Source: Anolis sagrei
Lineage: Eukaryota > Chordata > Lepidosauria > Squamata > Anolidae
Length of the DNA: 64,000 nt
NCBI RefSeq assembly: GCF_037176765.1
Contig: NC_090024.1
Span: 195,172,278-195,236,277 of the forward strand
Reading direction: 5' to 3'
The notes beneath the pieces were generated by a model. It was not told the DNA's origin. It saw only the letters and a list, made by a program, of their open reading frames with translations, and ran no database searches. Both the position numbers and the translations under genes were made by a program. Positions 38,278-50,589 of this stretch are shown here, one piece after another; position 1 is the first letter of the stretch; every line of letters starts with the position of its first letter.

Positions 38278-40043
38278 ATCCTTCTTTAGATAATCACATT
38301 GATAATAACTTAGTTCAGGGTAATGTAAAGCACTCAAGAAAAAGACACATTAACACTATGAAAGTATATTCAAGTATAATAGTAAACAGTAGCATATTGG
38401 TTCACATTTCATTCAATTTATCTAATTGATCAAGTTACAGTAAAAAAAAATTCTAGAGCATTTGATTTATTATTTCAAAACCACAATGTCTGCACTTCTG
38501 GATCCTGTCACCAATTTTACATAAGACATTACAATTTCTAAAGCAAATCATTATTAAGGCATTAAAAAATCCCAATGACCCTCCAGATCTCTCCATATAT
38601 CAGTGTCTGTTTTACCATAAGGAAAGCTAGATGGGGATGCAGAGCAATGCAATCACTAGCAGAATATTATTGTGGATTTTTGTGACAGCCAGCCTAGGCA
38701 TTGCTGTTTACTGGGATGATGAAAATGGTATGAATTAGAAAATCAGTCTTTCTCCCTTCTACCATTCCTTCTCTTACCTGATGCCAATCAAAGAAAGAAT
38801 GTAAGTAAAACAGGCTTGGGGTGCATCTGCTACTTTGTATGTGTGAGATAGGCATCTGTATGTGAGAGGCAGAGGGTCAAAGAACTGTGTGAATACTTGT
38901 GTGTTGAATTAAACTGTTTTCCTTCATGATTTTGTTCATGTATGTGGGATTGTCCTTCCTTTTTTTTCCTGGGTTGCAAGAAGACCATGTACTTGTGGTA
39001 CAACTGTGGTCCAGATATTTCACTGGGCAAAAAAAAAAAAATCTATCTAGGAAGCAGGATGAATCCCTTGAACAGTTTCTCTGTGTCTCCTACTCACCAT
39101 CATCTGGTGCATCCTTGTCCCACACCGACCACATCTGCACACTGAAGAAAGGTGCCCAGCAAGCCACATAGGCCATCACGATGACAAAGGTCATCTTCAC
39201 CGTACGGATTTTAGCACGGGAGATGGTACGAATACTGCTTACTCGAGAACCACCATGGCACTCTGCTCCCTTCTGACCTGTGTAGGAAATGGAAGCTGTT
39301 GTCATGCAGGAACCACCACTCTTAGTCTTTCCTCTGAGATTTTTGCAGATCTTGTGGCAGATTAGCCCATAGCAAAGGGTGAGGATGGCCACTGGCAGCA
39401 CAAAGACGCACAAAGTCATCCACGTGACATACGCCTTGGGTCCCCAGGGGTACCTAAATTCAGCCCAGCAGTCCAACACGCCAGAACCCTGGCGCACCTC
39501 TCTCACTGAGAAGATGAAGAGCTGTGGCAAACTGAGCAAGCAACTGAGCAACCAAGTGGATCCAATCATCAGGTAAGCCTGGCAGCTGGTCTGTTGAAGG
39601 GTGCGCAGTGGGTGGCAGACCGCCATGTAGCGGTCCAGCGTCATGGCAATAAGCATATAGGTGGAGGCAAACATACTCAGCACCTGTAGGTACTTGACAA
39701 GCTTGCAAAGAGGGTCAGGCCCCTGGAAGCGATAGGTCACTTCCCAAATCATCTGAGGTAATACCTGGAAGAGGGCTACAACCAGGTCAGTCAGGGCCAG
39801 GTGCAGGATAAAAAGGTGCATGCGGCTCATCTTCTTCCTCAGATGGTACATGGTCAGAAGGACCCCCAGATTTCCCACCAAAGTCACTGCCAGGATAGCA
39901 GCCAGAACCCCAATCTCAGCCTTGGCAAGTTCTTCATCTCGGGTGTAGAGGGCAGTTTGGTTGGTAGCCTCATTCTGTCGAACAGTGTTATCCAGCAGAG
40001 AGCTGTCCATGCAGCTGTTGAAGTAAGTGCTATTCTTCTCCAT
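34714..40043 (-). CDS. AVPR1B: Vasopressin V1b-type receptor (class A GPCR), two exons
   Basis: Seen: exon 1 at 39098-40043 and exon 2 at 34714-35036, joined GT/AG with the split after the first base of codon 316. The 422-residue product matches the length of human V1b (424). The start is the ATG at 40043; an in-frame TTG lies two codons upstream. N-glycosylation sequons NST (residue 4) and NQT (28) come before TM1 (GNLGVLL). Then follow [13 protein letters not shown], the Cys113/Cys192 pair, [10 protein letters not shown] (137-146), [11 protein letters not shown] in loop 2, [20 protein letters not shown] in TM6, NPWIY (336-340) in TM7, and ACCGS after it, a likely palmitoylation site. Known: V1b couples to Gq and drives ACTH release in pituitary corticotrophs. 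The intron between TM6 and TM7 is the position known for V1-type receptors. It holds an L2 copy and two DNA elements. V1b is favoured over V1a or the oxytocin receptor by RDEELAKxEIGVLA and WDKxAPDE-like text. The C-tail is divergent and Ala-rich (six Ala). Confidence 0.95.
35186..36213 (-). mobile_element. 5'-truncated L2 LINE in the AVPR1B intron
   Basis: This is the 3' portion of the same L2 family, with an open frame of about 250 codons at 35439-36197 ([16 protein letters not shown] onward), the 3' UTR and a (TTTA)n tail at about 35186-35212. By eye it is about 95% identical to the copy at 6795-12350 over a 200-base stretch. It is truncated at about 36213. It lies in the same orientation as the host gene, inside the intron between exons 1 and 2. 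Confidence 0.85.
36557..37089. mobile_element. Tigger/pogo-like nonautonomous element in the AVPR1B intron
   Basis: Ends CAGGCAGTCCCCAAATTACA and TGTAACTCGGGGACTGCCTG, inverse of each other, with TA on both sides (36555-36556 and 37090-37091). 533 bases; no transposase was recognised. A related fragment lies at 29131-29305. Confidence 0.8.
37785..37951. mobile_element. Inverted-repeat element, GACCTnATCACA family (short form)
   Basis: Arms GAGAATGAATCCACTTTAAA and inverse, with end sequence GGACCTAATCACATTA / TAGTGTGATGAAGGAC and the CTGCAGAATTCTGGGATTTG core. It is in the AVPR1B intron. Confidence 0.68.
38190..38280 (+). mobile_element. L2-type LINE 3' tail in the AVPR1B intron
   Basis: GCTGCTCTGAGTTCCCCCTC, GGGGTTGAGAAGGGCAGGG and (AAAT)n. 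It is the terminal scrap of an L2-type LINE. Confidence 0.55.
38281..39097. other. AVPR1B intron, exon-1-proximal part
   Basis: AT-rich with poly-A/poly-T runs. No repeat or coding feature recognised. Confidence 0.45.
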
Positions 40044-40886
40044 TGACAAAGATGCAAAAATGTTTGGGGATTATTACCGAGGCAATTCCTACAGTCAGTT
40101 GTTAGTGGTAGATGAAAGTCTCCTGCCCTCTCTCAAAATTATTTCAGATCAGATTATCAGCTCCCTTCTGATTGGATCACAAGAAGCTTGAAAGCTTCCC
40201 ACAGATATTTTAGATGGTTCTCAGTGAACCATTTCATCCCCAAACATTTTGTCCTATTATTTCTTTCTTATCCTGAGAAGAGTCAGAGTCAGCTAACATT
40301 AGGATCACTTCAAAATCCCTTCCTCTCCAATACCCCCTCCCAAACTCCAGTTTTCTTGAAAAGCTGAAAAAGCTTTTTGCAGTCATGCAGCAGTCACAAT
40401 ATATTTTGGTTATTCTCTCTCTATTTTAATCTGGCTTTCTGAGATAGCGGTAACTACTTCTAAAATGCTATGACCCCTCTTCTCCTGTCCTTTCACTTCC
40501 TTGCTAGCTCAGCTCTTGCTTCTTCTCCAAACTGATATTGCTATAATGAATTTTTTCAAAACTTATTATATTTACATTAGTAAATCAAAACCAAAACAAA
40601 GCCAGGCATCCTATAAGCCATAATAGATTTTACCTAAACAGTAAATTGAACTAAAACATATATCAATTCAATCCCAAATTTAAGCAGAAGAATCTCTTTA
40701 CTGGTGCCGATGACAGGTGCTAAATCTGAATGCAGCTGATTCCCCTGGCTGTGTGAATGCTATCTATGTTTGAGCCTGGGTTTTATAGACGGGGAGCTGC
40801 CCTTTCTGGTTGGCTGGTTCCTGTCGTCTGGCTCCATTGTCATCCCTGTTGCTCAGATGGAGTTTCTAAAACTAAAACACATGCAT

Positions 40887-40926
<40 letters not shown>

Positions 40927-42117
40927 CTGTGCTTTTCATTTCTGAACAAAATAATATTTGCATAAAAAATTAAAAAAACCAGCTTTTCTTCTACTATTCC
41001 ACATAAAGATCATTGGATCTTTTAAACTCAATATTTCTGCATCTTTGCTGTAAATCAGTATATCAGGGAGAGGTATAGATTTGGTGCTATACCTTTGTCT
41101 GTTTCCTTCAGATGAGCTCATATTCAAAAAAGTTCTTTCCCTCAATGCTTTGTCACAGGGATTCAAGTAAGGTGATGGGGAAAGAACACAAAATGGCCAA
41201 ACATTTACTTAAATCAATGTAATATGTTTTCTTTGAAATCTGCCTAATTTCAATGAAATTCTATAGTAGCTGTCTACCCATTTTTTTCAAGGAGGGTGAT
41301 GAGTAACTGATTATAAGTGTAATTCAAGTCAGAGCTTAGAAATGTGACTTTTGGTATGTAAAACCCTCAGGATGTCTTGGCCAGCATTGTAACTATGGAT
41401 TGGATGATTCTGACAGTTTTAATCCAAAAAAGTGATGCTTATGTGTTCCAATTTTGGATTCTTACAAATATCAAACAATAAATACAGTGGAATTGAATTT
41501 TATAGTTGGGATATACAAAGAAATAGGTAAGCTTCTGTGACCATTATAAAAGAGCTTATATCTGTTTTGCAGATCCAATGACTTTTGAAAGAATTGCTGT
41601 TTGCAAAACATTATTCAGAAATAGTTGTTCTTTCTGACCAAAGCTCTGTAGACTTCACAGGGTATGAATAAAAAAATCAGTACAGCTTTGAATATGAAAT
41701 GAGAGGTTTTTAGTTGGTCATTGTAAAAGCAGCAGCAAATCATTATTTGCTTTCCTGAGTATTTCCCAAACAACAAAAACATCATAATAGTGATACTTTT
41801 TCCAACAAGAATAATGTTTACCTCTGTTATATTTTGCCATTGGGATTGTAATAGTGAACGGTCTTTTGTTTCCAAGCAGTGACCCTTATAGTTTAATACA
41901 AATTAATATCACTTATTGCTATCAACATGTTTGCTGTTCTTTGGAGGAAAATAGAAGCTGGCCATTTCCTGTATATTATTGCTTTTCTTTTAAGTCAATT
42001 TGCAGGTACAACACAAGCTTCTTTTGCTATACTTGAATTGGTTCGCTGCTTTTGTAGGAACTGGCTATTAAGTCATTCCAAACACATGAACAAATTGTAT
42101 AAGTCAACCAGAAGCCA
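40044..42117. other. Upstream region of AVPR1B
   Basis: Contains the 5' leader and promoter of the receptor, which cannot be delimited; there is no obvious TATA box near the ATG. The (AC)n tract is at 40884-40924. No other gene was recognised. Confidence 0.45.
40884..40924. repeat. (AC)n microsatellite upstream of AVPR1B
   Basis: About 20 CA units, 840 bases upstream of the receptor start codon. Length polymorphism is likely. Confidence 0.88.
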
Positions 42118-42218
42118 TCTGTCAGGAATACTTTGGTTGTGCTTTTCCTGCATGGCAGGGGGTTGGACTAGATGGCCCATGTGGTCTCTTCCAACTCTAT
42201 GATTCTGTGGTTCTATAA
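42118..42218 (+). mobile_element. CR1 LINE 3' end
   Basis: CTGTCAGGAATACTTTGGTT to CTATGATTCTGTGGTTCTAT is a short CR1-type terminus of the subfamily with CTGCATGGCAGGGGGTTGGA. Confidence 0.65.
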
Positions 42219-42651
42219 GCTGGCATCAATTATGATGAAAATATTGGGCTGTGCCAAATTGTAGAAATGTCTCTAAGCATCGACTTTATATGGGGGGAAG
42301 AAGCATTGCAAGGAATAATATTCATCTTTACTGTTTACCATCAGACTGTCTAATATCCTGGCAGATCACTAAAATGTGTCATAAAATAAAAGCAGAAATG
42401 AAATCCAGTTGAATGAAGAACTGTAAGGGATGAGCATTAAAAAAAATCAGTTTCCTGGTCCTTCCTGAGCATGTAGATGATGTATTCTTTTTTATACAAT
42501 AGCAAGAGCTCATGCTGCGTAAAAACATTTTGATAAGGAAAGATGTGTGGGAGGATTTCTTCCTGTATGAGTCTACTGCAGTTTTTCAGCTTTCAGTACA
42601 TTTCTTCCCTACTGGCTATTTCTACAACTAAGTACAGATAATTTGAGAATA

Positions 42652-42985
42652 CAGTAGCATCTCACTTATCCAACCTTCACTCATCCAACATTCTGAATTA
42701 TCCAATGCAGTCTGCATCCTGCCCAGATCCACAGCTGTTTCAATACACTGCAATGTTTTGGTGCTAAATTCTTAAATACAGTAATTACTACATAACGTTA
42801 CTGTATTTTGAACTGCTTTTTCTGTTTATTTGTTGTAAAACACAATGTTTTAGTGCTTAATTTGTAAAATCATAACATTATTTGATGTTTAATAGGTTTT
42901 TCCTTCATCCATCCTTAATATCCAACATTTTTGCTTATCCAACGTTCTACCAGCCTGTTTATGTTGGAAAAGCAAGCCTCTACTG
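42652..42985. mobile_element. Tigger-like nonautonomous element
   Basis: Ends CAGTAGCATCTCACTTATCC and GGAAAAGCAAGCCTCTACTG, with TA on both sides (42650-42651 and 42986-42987). The internal TTATCCAAC motifs are typical of Tigger termini. It directly precedes a CR1 fragment. Confidence 0.8.
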
Positions 42986-42994
42986 TAGACTTGT

Positions 42995-43607
42995 ACCCTT
43001 ACAAGTCTACAGAGCAATGAGGAATGATAGGACAGTTTCCTATGGATGAGAAAGAGCTGAAGAGTTATAGTGTCTAGATCCAGGCAAGTTGTGCTACCCC
43101 TCTATTCTGCCTTGGTCAGACCACACCTGGAAAATGCTCTGTCCAATTCTGGTCACCACAATTTAAGGGAGATGTTGACAAGCAGGAATGTGTCCAGAGG
43201 AAGGCGACTAAAATGATCAAGAGTCTGGAGAAACAATCCCTATGAAGAGCAGCTTGGAGAGCTGGGCATGTTTAGCCTGTAGAAGAGAAGGCTGAGAGGA
43301 GGCCACGTATAAATATGTGAGGGGAAGTCATAGGGAGGTGGAAGCAGGCTTGTTTTCTGCTCTCCTGGAGACTAGGACACAGAACAATGGCTTCAAACTA
43401 CAGGAAAGGAGATTCCATCTGAAATTCCTGATTGCGAGAGCTATTGAGCAGTGGAACTCTCTGCCCCAGACTATGGTGGAGGTTGCTTCTTTGGAGGCTT
43501 TTAAACAGAGGCTGGATGGGGGTGTTTTGATTGCGATTTTCCTGCTTCTTGGTAGGGGACTGGATGGCCCACAAGATCTCTTTCAACTCTATGATTCTAA
43601 GATTTAA
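42995..43607 (+). mobile_element. CR1 LINE 3' fragment
   Basis: The CR1 C-terminus is visible in GCTACCCCTCTATTCTGCCT, then the GGTGGAGGTTGCTTCTTTGG and GGATGGCCCACAAGATCTCT blocks, ending ACTCTATGATTCTAAG with the CR1 8-base end repeat ATTCTATG. The frames are broken. It directly follows a Tigger-like element ending at 42985. Confidence 0.8.
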
Positions 43608-44989
43608 TGTCTGAAATATTCCCATTGATTACAAGGATAGAAGCAAAATACAAAAGGATGCAAATACTACACAGTCCCAATACGCAGCAGATTGTTATCC
43701 AACAAAATTTGGGAAATGTTTTTGCATGAACTACAAATTCAACAACCCCTGGCCAACAAGGCTAGTTGACAAGTTCATTAAAATGATAGGGTTTTTTACA
43801 CAGACAAGAACATTTTTGTAAGCTCTGATCCAACATCTAAACAAATAATGAATTTATCTGTAGATTAATTTGTAGTTCTCCTTTAACCACTTGACAACAT
43901 TCAGTTCATTTTCTCTTTCAAACTATAAGCTGATATTTCATCTTTGTCCAAAACCCTGAATCCCTCCCTCCTTGAGGAAACATTAAAAACCATTAAAGCA
44001 AACATAACACCTTTTTTGGGTTAGAGTGGGGTCGAATATTCAAGTTTCATCAGGAGCTCCTTTGGAAAAAAATTGGTGACCCATCATTTCATAGTAATCA
44101 AGATGGCAAGCCAACAACTAGGTACAATGCAACTGTGGGGATTTTGTACTTATTAGGTTCTGTTCAAATAACTCACTACAATGTTTTCCAACCTTTTCAT
44201 TTCCCCCAAACTTTGATGAGAGGAACTCATCCAGAATGGTTTTATACCAGGGCAACTAAGGAAAGGTTGTAACTATCAATTTGGTACTGCATAATGAACA
44301 TAACATTTTGACTGGGACATTATAAATGGACGAACACTCCTGTCCTGAGGAAATATTCACATTATGCAAATTACGTATTCTCTTATTTTTCCCTCAACAG
44401 ATATATATATGTTAAATTCCTGCATATCATATTGAGATACCTCACCATCATGATAACCACCATCACACAGTTCTGGACATGTGTAATAGATTTACCTCAC
44501 AAAAATGGAGCAGGATGGAAGAGATGTAAATTATGCTACACAATTCTGACACAAACATCCCCAGTCAGCTGTCAATACTAAATGCTACTGGTAAATAACT
44601 TATCTTCAAGTAGGACTCCTTGATGAGAAGAAGAATGGGCACCAAAATTCCCCATTAAAAGGTCCTAGTGCTCACTTCTATTGTTACCCCAGTGGGAAAA
44701 CTTATCCATATATTCTTTAACAAAGGTTTTTCTAATCTTGAGCTGCCTGTCAAGGTATATTGTAAACAACTGACCTGCAGATTGTGCCTCCCTTTCCCAC
44801 CTAAAGTAGAAGTATAAAGATGAGCTAGATACCTTAGTTTTCTAACAGAGCAATGGTTTAAGCACTTTCACACTACCCAGTTATAATGCTATTAACTGCT
44901 ATGGTTGCATTCTTCTGAGGTTGGTAGTTTGACTGGGCACTTATGCTCTATAGCTGAAAATTGGAAATAGCCATTCCAAAACTTCAAAG
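43608..44989. other. Intergenic stretch
   Basis: No feature recognised. Moderately AT-rich unique-looking sequence between a CR1 and an L2 fragment. Confidence 0.4.
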
Positions 44990-46975
44990 TTTGCACATCA
45001 TTATGCAGATAAAGTCGCTCAACTGCGTTCCAACTTAGATGCCAGTTTTGATGCAGTCTCCATGGATGTAACTAAGGTAACTGTCTGTCCGGTTTTGATG
45101 GATCCGTTTCAACCTTTTCAGCCTGATGACATGGACAAGATTCTTGGAGCAGTGGGAGCAACCACCTGTGTCCTGGACCCTTGCCCTTCCTGGCTGGTTA
45201 AATTCGCCAGTGGGGGATTAACCGAGTGGATCTCAAAGATTATAAATGCCTCATTGGAACAGGGTCATATTCCATCAAGCCTGAAAAGTGCAATTGTGAG
45301 ACCGTTGCTTAAAAAGGCGTCCCTAGATTCCTCGGTACTGAACAACTACCGGCCTATTTCTAACCTCCCCTTCCTGGGCAAGGTTCTAGAGCGAGTGGTT
45401 GCCTCCCAACTCCAGGGATTCTTGGACGACACCAATTATCTAGATCCATCGCAGCCTGGTTTTAGACCTGGTCATGGCACTGAGACGACTTTGGTCGCCT
45501 TGGTGGATGACTTCCGAAGAGAACTTGACAGGGGGAGTGTGTCCCTGTTGGTTCTCCTGGATATCTCAGTGGCTTTCAATACAATCAACCATGGTATCCT
45601 TCTGGAATGGGTTTTGGGGGCATTTCTTTGCAGTGGCTCCACCCCTTCCTGGAGGGTCGCTCCTCGTTGGTGAAGCTGGGGATACCTGCTCAGACCCGTG
45701 GCCTTTGACCTGTGGCGTCCCACAAGGTTCCATTCTATCCCCCATGCTTTTTAATATCTACATGAAATCACTGGGTGAGGTCATCTGGAGTTTTGGAGTT
45801 GGGTGCCATCTGTATGCATTCTTTTCCACCAAACTCCAAGGAAGCCTCCCAGACCCTGAACCAGTGTCTGACTGCTGTGATGGACTGGATGAGGGCTAAG
45901 AGGTTGAAGCTTAATCCAGACAAGACAGAGGTCCTCCTTGTCAGTCATGGGGCCGACCGATGTATTGGGTGGCAACCTGCACTCGACGGGGTTACAGGTC
46001 CATAGCTTGGGGGTCCTCCTGGACTCTACACTGTCACTTGATGCTCAGGTGTCGATGGTGGCCGGGAGGGCCTTTGCACAACTTAAACTCGTGTGCCAGC
46101 TGCGACCATACCTCGTGAAGTCTGACTTGGCCAGCGTGGTCCACACCTTGGTTACATCCAGATTGGACTATTGCAATGTGCTCTACATGGGGCTGTCCTT
46201 GAAGACGGCCCAGAAGCTCCAACTGGTACAACGGGCGGCAGCCAGGCTCCTTACTGGAGCAAACTATAGGGAGCATACAACACCCCTTTTAAAACAGCTT
46301 CACTGGCTGCCGATAAGTTGCTGAGCCAAATTCAAGGTGCAGGTGATGACCTATAAAGCCCTAAATGGTTCGGCCCCCACCTATCTTCGCGATTGCATCT
46401 CCCTCTATGAACGGGCGCGAACTTTAAGATCTTCCGGGGAGACCCTCCTTTCACTCCCATCACCGACACAAGCATGGTTGGTGGGGACGAGAGAGAGGGC
46501 CTTCTCGGTGGTGGCCCCTCACCTCTGGAATGCCCTTCCTAAAGAAATAAGATAGGCCCCATCCCTCCCCTCCTTTCGTAAGAGCCTGAAGACCTGGTGG
46601 TTTAAACAAACCTTTGAGAACGACTCGTTCTAACTCTGGCCCAGATTATGTTGAAATTGGCCAGATCTTCTTCTACCAATTACCCAGGTCACTCTCTTCT
46701 GTTAGGCCCTGGAAATGTACAGCCATAGACTATACCTAATTTCCCGGGCCCTCTAAAATCGCAATAGCTCCGCCCAGCCTTTTAAACTGCCTTGATCAGA
46801 CATGATTATTTTAAATATATGTGCTATTGTGGTTTTAATGCTTATATTATCTTGTAAATTTTATGTTTATGCCATTTTTTTCTTGTATGTACTGTTTATG
46901 TTACTTGGAAACCGCTCAGAGTCCCCTTGGGGAGATAGAGCGGTATATAAATAAAGTTTTGTTGTTGTTGTGTGA
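44990..46975 (+). mobile_element. Older L2 LINE fragment
   Basis: L2 reverse transcriptase text begins just before HYADKVAQLRSNLDA and continues through ISNLPFLGKVLERVVASQLQ, PGFRPGHGTETTLVALVDD and GVPQGSILSPMLFN to the C-terminal domain ([30 protein letters not shown]). It ends with a 3' UTR and TATAAATAAAGTTTTG(TTG)n. The frame shifts near 45600-45670, residues around the YADD site are lost, and in-frame stops occur (for example after DCISLYERARTL...KEIR), so the copy is dead. It is clearly older than the other two L2 copies. Confidence 0.82.
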
Positions 46976-47095
46976 GGCTTTTAAAGAGAAGCTGGATGGC
47001 ATCTATCAAGTGTGCTTTGATTGTGCTTTTCCTGCATGGCAGGGGGGTTGGACTCGATGGCCCGTGTGGTCTCTTTTGATTCTATTATCAAAATG
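46974..47095 (+). mobile_element. CR1 LINE 3' end joined to an L2 3' end
   Basis: AGGCTTTTAAAGAGAAGCTG to TGGTCTCTTTTGATTCTATT is a CR1 end that begins right after the (TTG)n tail of the L2 copy ending at 46975, so one LINE appears to have inserted at the tail of the other. Confidence 0.6.
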
Positions 47096-48170
47096 TTAAG
47101 TATGGAAAAATGTATATATACACACTTTTCAAGGCAGTGTTCTCATCCTGAAATTCTTCCTCCTTGGCCTGAAGCGAGGAACCAGGCCCGGAAATCTAGG
47201 AATTCTACTTTTAAGACTGACTAATTTATCTCACCATTACATTTTGTGAGCTGCAGCCTGATGAAGGAATGGACAGCAATACATTGTAACTGCTGCTGAG
47301 ATAATTAGTCCTAAAGATGATTTTGTTTCCTTCCATTTTTGAACTGGATGTTATCTAAAGCTGTCATTGTTCACAGCTCTGATAAAAGCTTGGAACATTT
47401 GCTTTTTTGAACTATGGCATATGGTTCAAGATACTGGAGTCCAAAAAAAGTACGGTAGCTTTCTCAAGCTCTGGCTGTGTTAACTAGGAAATAATTCCCA
47501 TTAAGGCGATAACTGTATCTTCAGTCTCTAGATGGGTATGACTGATATGACTGAAAAATTGGGCATTCAAAACATTCATCTGACATAGAAAGCTGTCTGT
47601 CTGGGGGAAAGCCTGGGCTGCAATTGTTATGTAGAAAATAAAAGTTCTTTCTTGTTATCAACATTATTAGATTCATGAACAACAAGGACAAACTGGCCCT
47701 GCCTGATGTGTAATTATGCTCAGTTCCAAACATGTCACACTGTCTGTTCATCATATTTGACTGCAGTTATTTGTTTCTATTTAATCAGAGCCATCACAAT
47801 ATATTTTCCATTTTCAATTAAGCTATCCAATTAGTAGATTGTTTCAAGTTGTCAACTTTTACTGTTTACTCTCTCAAGCCTTCCCAATGAGGATGGAATG
47901 ACATGTATCGACTTATGCTCCATGGAGAAGCATGAGCCAGTGCATTCTTGGAGCTGTAATTATTAAATGATCAATACCATATGGTCCCCATATCCATGGA
48001 GGATACTTTTCTGAATATGCCATGGAAACAGGAAATCATCAAATCCTATTGAAATAAACAACTGCTGATAGTTACAACAGAGTCACTCTGGAGGACCTAG
48101 CAAATCCTTAGAGAGGATGTATTTTGCCAGATGCAAGTATGCAAAATCATTATTACCATGGGTATAATAC
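47096..48170. other. Intergenic stretch
   Basis: No gene or repeat family recognised. Confidence 0.4.
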
Positions 48171-48187
48171 ACCAGCCCCCCCCCCCC

Positions 48188-48520
48188 CCCGGTGGTGCAG
48201 CAGATTAAACCACTGAGCCACTGAACTTGCTGACTGAAAGGTCGATGGTTTGAGTCCAGGGAGCAGGGTGAGCTCCCGCTGTTAGCCCCAGCTTCTGCCA
48301 ACCTAGCAGTTTGAAAACATGCAAATGTGAGTAGATCAATAGGTCCAGTTTCAGTAGGAAGGTAACAGCACTCCATGCAGTCATGCTGGCCACATGACTA
48401 TGGAGGTGTCTACGGACAATGCCTGGTCTTCAGTTTAGAAATGAAGGTGAGCACCACCCCCCAGAATAGGATACGACTAGACTTAATGTCAAGCTGGAGC
48501 AGGAAAGTGTTACCTATAGT
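48188..48520 (+). mobile_element. Second tRNA-derived SINE family, copy 2
   Basis: Starts at GGTGGTGCAGCAGATTAAAC directly after a run of about 13 C; same body as 26104-26434 (GTGAGTAGATCAATAGG, CACCACCCCCCAGAATAGGA). The tail is degenerate. Confidence 0.68.
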
Positions 48521-48774
48521 ACACTTTCCAAAAGAAAATGGTGTTAATGAAACCCAACAAGAAGAAAATATAAATATAAACAAAATACTAACAAGTTCTT
48601 TACAATGTATCAATAGCAAGCCTCCTCCCGCAGTAGTTCGCCTGCAACGTCAAAGTCTTCCCAAATGAAAATGGCTTTGGCTTCCAACAAAAGGCCAACA
48701 GAGAAGGAATCTGCCTGGCATCATAGCTCCCCTAGGCAAGTTCCCTATCTCCCTGAGCCAAACTGTGTCAGATA

Positions 48775-48880
48775 ATACAGATTATCTGCCTTGAACTGGA
48801 TTAGAGGAGTCTGCACTGCCATATAATCCATTTCAAACCAAATAATCTGGAATTTATGTGGAATTGTAGAAGATGCCTCT
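48775..48880. mobile_element. MITE, TATAATCCAG family, truncated
   Basis: AGATTATCTGCCTTGAACTG and CTGCACTGCCATATAATCCA; only the centre and right arm remain. Confidence 0.45.
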
Positions 48881-48929
48881 AACTATCCTCTTTGGAGTTT
48901 TTCACTTTGTGATGAGCAGCAGAGCACAA

Positions 48930-49970
48930 CTGACTACATCTGTTATAGAACTCCAATATACTGGTATCAACGTCATCTGTGTGCATTCAGAAGAAGACCT
49001 ACAAACCACTCTAAACACCTTCGCAGAAGTATACGAGAAGCTTGGCCTGTTACTGAACATTGAGAAAACCAAAGTGCTCTTCCAGCAGTCACTAACCAAC
49101 CCATCTGAAATGCCAGAAACATAGTTTAATGGTGTAAAGTAAGAAAATATTAACCATTTCCGCTACCTTGGCAGCCACCTCTCCACAAAAGTCAACATTT
49201 ACACTGAAATACAACTCCGCCTGAGCTCTGCGAGTGCAGCACTTTTCCCAATGAAACACAGAGTGTTTGAGGACCAGGACATCTGTAGGGATATCAAGGT
49301 GCTTGTTTATAAAACTACTGTCCTCCCAACCATGCTATATGCCTGCAAAACGTGGACTATCTACAGACATCACATGCAACTCCTGGAATGATTCCATCAG
49401 CGCTGCCTCTGAAAAATCCTGCAATTCTCTTGGGAAGACAGGCGGACAAATGTCAGTGTCCTGGAAGAAGCGAAGACCACCAGCATTGAAGCGATGGTCT
49501 TCCGCTATCAACTCCGCTGCACCGGCCACCTTGTCCAAATGCCCGATCACTGTCTCCCAAAGCAGTTGCTCTACTCCAAACTCAAGAACGGAAAACGAAA
49601 TGTTGGAGGACAGGAAAAGAGATTTAAAGATGGGCTCAAAGCCAATCTTAAAAGCTCTGGCATAGACACTGAGAACTGGGAAGCCCTGGCCCTTTCGCAC
49701 TCTAACTGGAGGTCAGCTGTGACCAGCCGTGCTATAGAATTGGAAGAGGCACGAATGGAGGGCGAAAGAGAGAAATGTGTCAAGAGGAAGGCGCATCAAG
49801 CCAACCCCGACCGGGACCACCTTCCACCTGAAAACCGATGCCCTCACTGCGGGAGAAGATGCAGGTCAAGAATAGGGCTCCACAGTCACCTACGTACCCA
49901 CCACCAGGACACCGAACTTGGAGTACAATCTTACTCAGACAATGAGTGATCACCTAAGTAAGTAAGTAAA
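48930..49970 (+). mobile_element. Non-LTR retrotransposon fragment ending in a C2H2 finger, copy 2
   Basis: The same family as 27145-28385: EEDLQTTLNTFAEVYEKLGL, NIEKTKVLFQQSLTNPSEMP, then QEKRFKDGLKANLKSSGIDT, a finger CPHCGRRCRSRIGLHSHLRT at about 49838-49900, and a TAAGTAAGTAAGTA tail. It is 5'-truncated and broken. The YADD region is decayed to YTG-type text. It shares the in-frame stop after LLE with copy 1 (TGA here, TAA there). Confidence 0.7.
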
Positions 49971-50388
49971 CAACTGATTGCAACAAAACAATTTTGTGAA
50001 ACAAAGAGAGGCGCTTCAACTTGTACAGTTTGATAGTCGAGTCCAATTTTTAAAACACATGATTCCCAAATCTTTACAAGATTTTAAGATCATGGACAGC
50101 ATTTGAACTGTGCCCAGAAACAGTCAGATAAGCTATGAAACTATTGATATTCAAGAGATATTGGATGTGTCCCTTGATGGCAATCTGACTACAACATTCT
50201 GGAATGTCATCAGTTCTGAGTTACCTTTCAGCTGTCCAGATGGAGCTGCGTTTGCCTTTTTTGGATTGAGCTTCAATTGGTTTACCATTCTTTGATTCTA
50301 GTCCCTTTCCAGAGACTCATTTTTAAGAACATAGCAGCTGTATGGTGTTGCGTAGCTGTCTTCCTCGTCCCTAAAGATTAGTAACTGC

Positions 50389-50589
50389 CCCATCACACTA
50401 GAGCATGGATCCACTTTAAATCCCGTGGCTGCCTCCTGCAGAATTCTGGGGTTTGTAGTTTTGTGAGGCCCAGGACCTGTCTGGCTGAGCAGTTTAAAGG
50501 CCCCTCCCTAAACTACAAACCCCAGAATTCTGCATGAGGCAGCAAAGGGATTTAAGGTGGATCCATGCCCTAGTGTGATGAGGTCCTAT
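50389..50589. mobile_element. Inverted-repeat element, GACCTnATCACA family (short form)
   Basis: CCCCATCACACTAGAGCATG at the left, CCCTAGTGTGATGAGGTCCT at the right, and inverse GGATCCA...TTTAAAT arms with the AATTCTGGGGTTTGTAGTTT core. Confidence 0.68.

Noticed and set aside
39379-40046. Plus-strand frames opposite AVPR1B exon 1
   Set aside because: Antisense shadows of a strongly conserved receptor exon.
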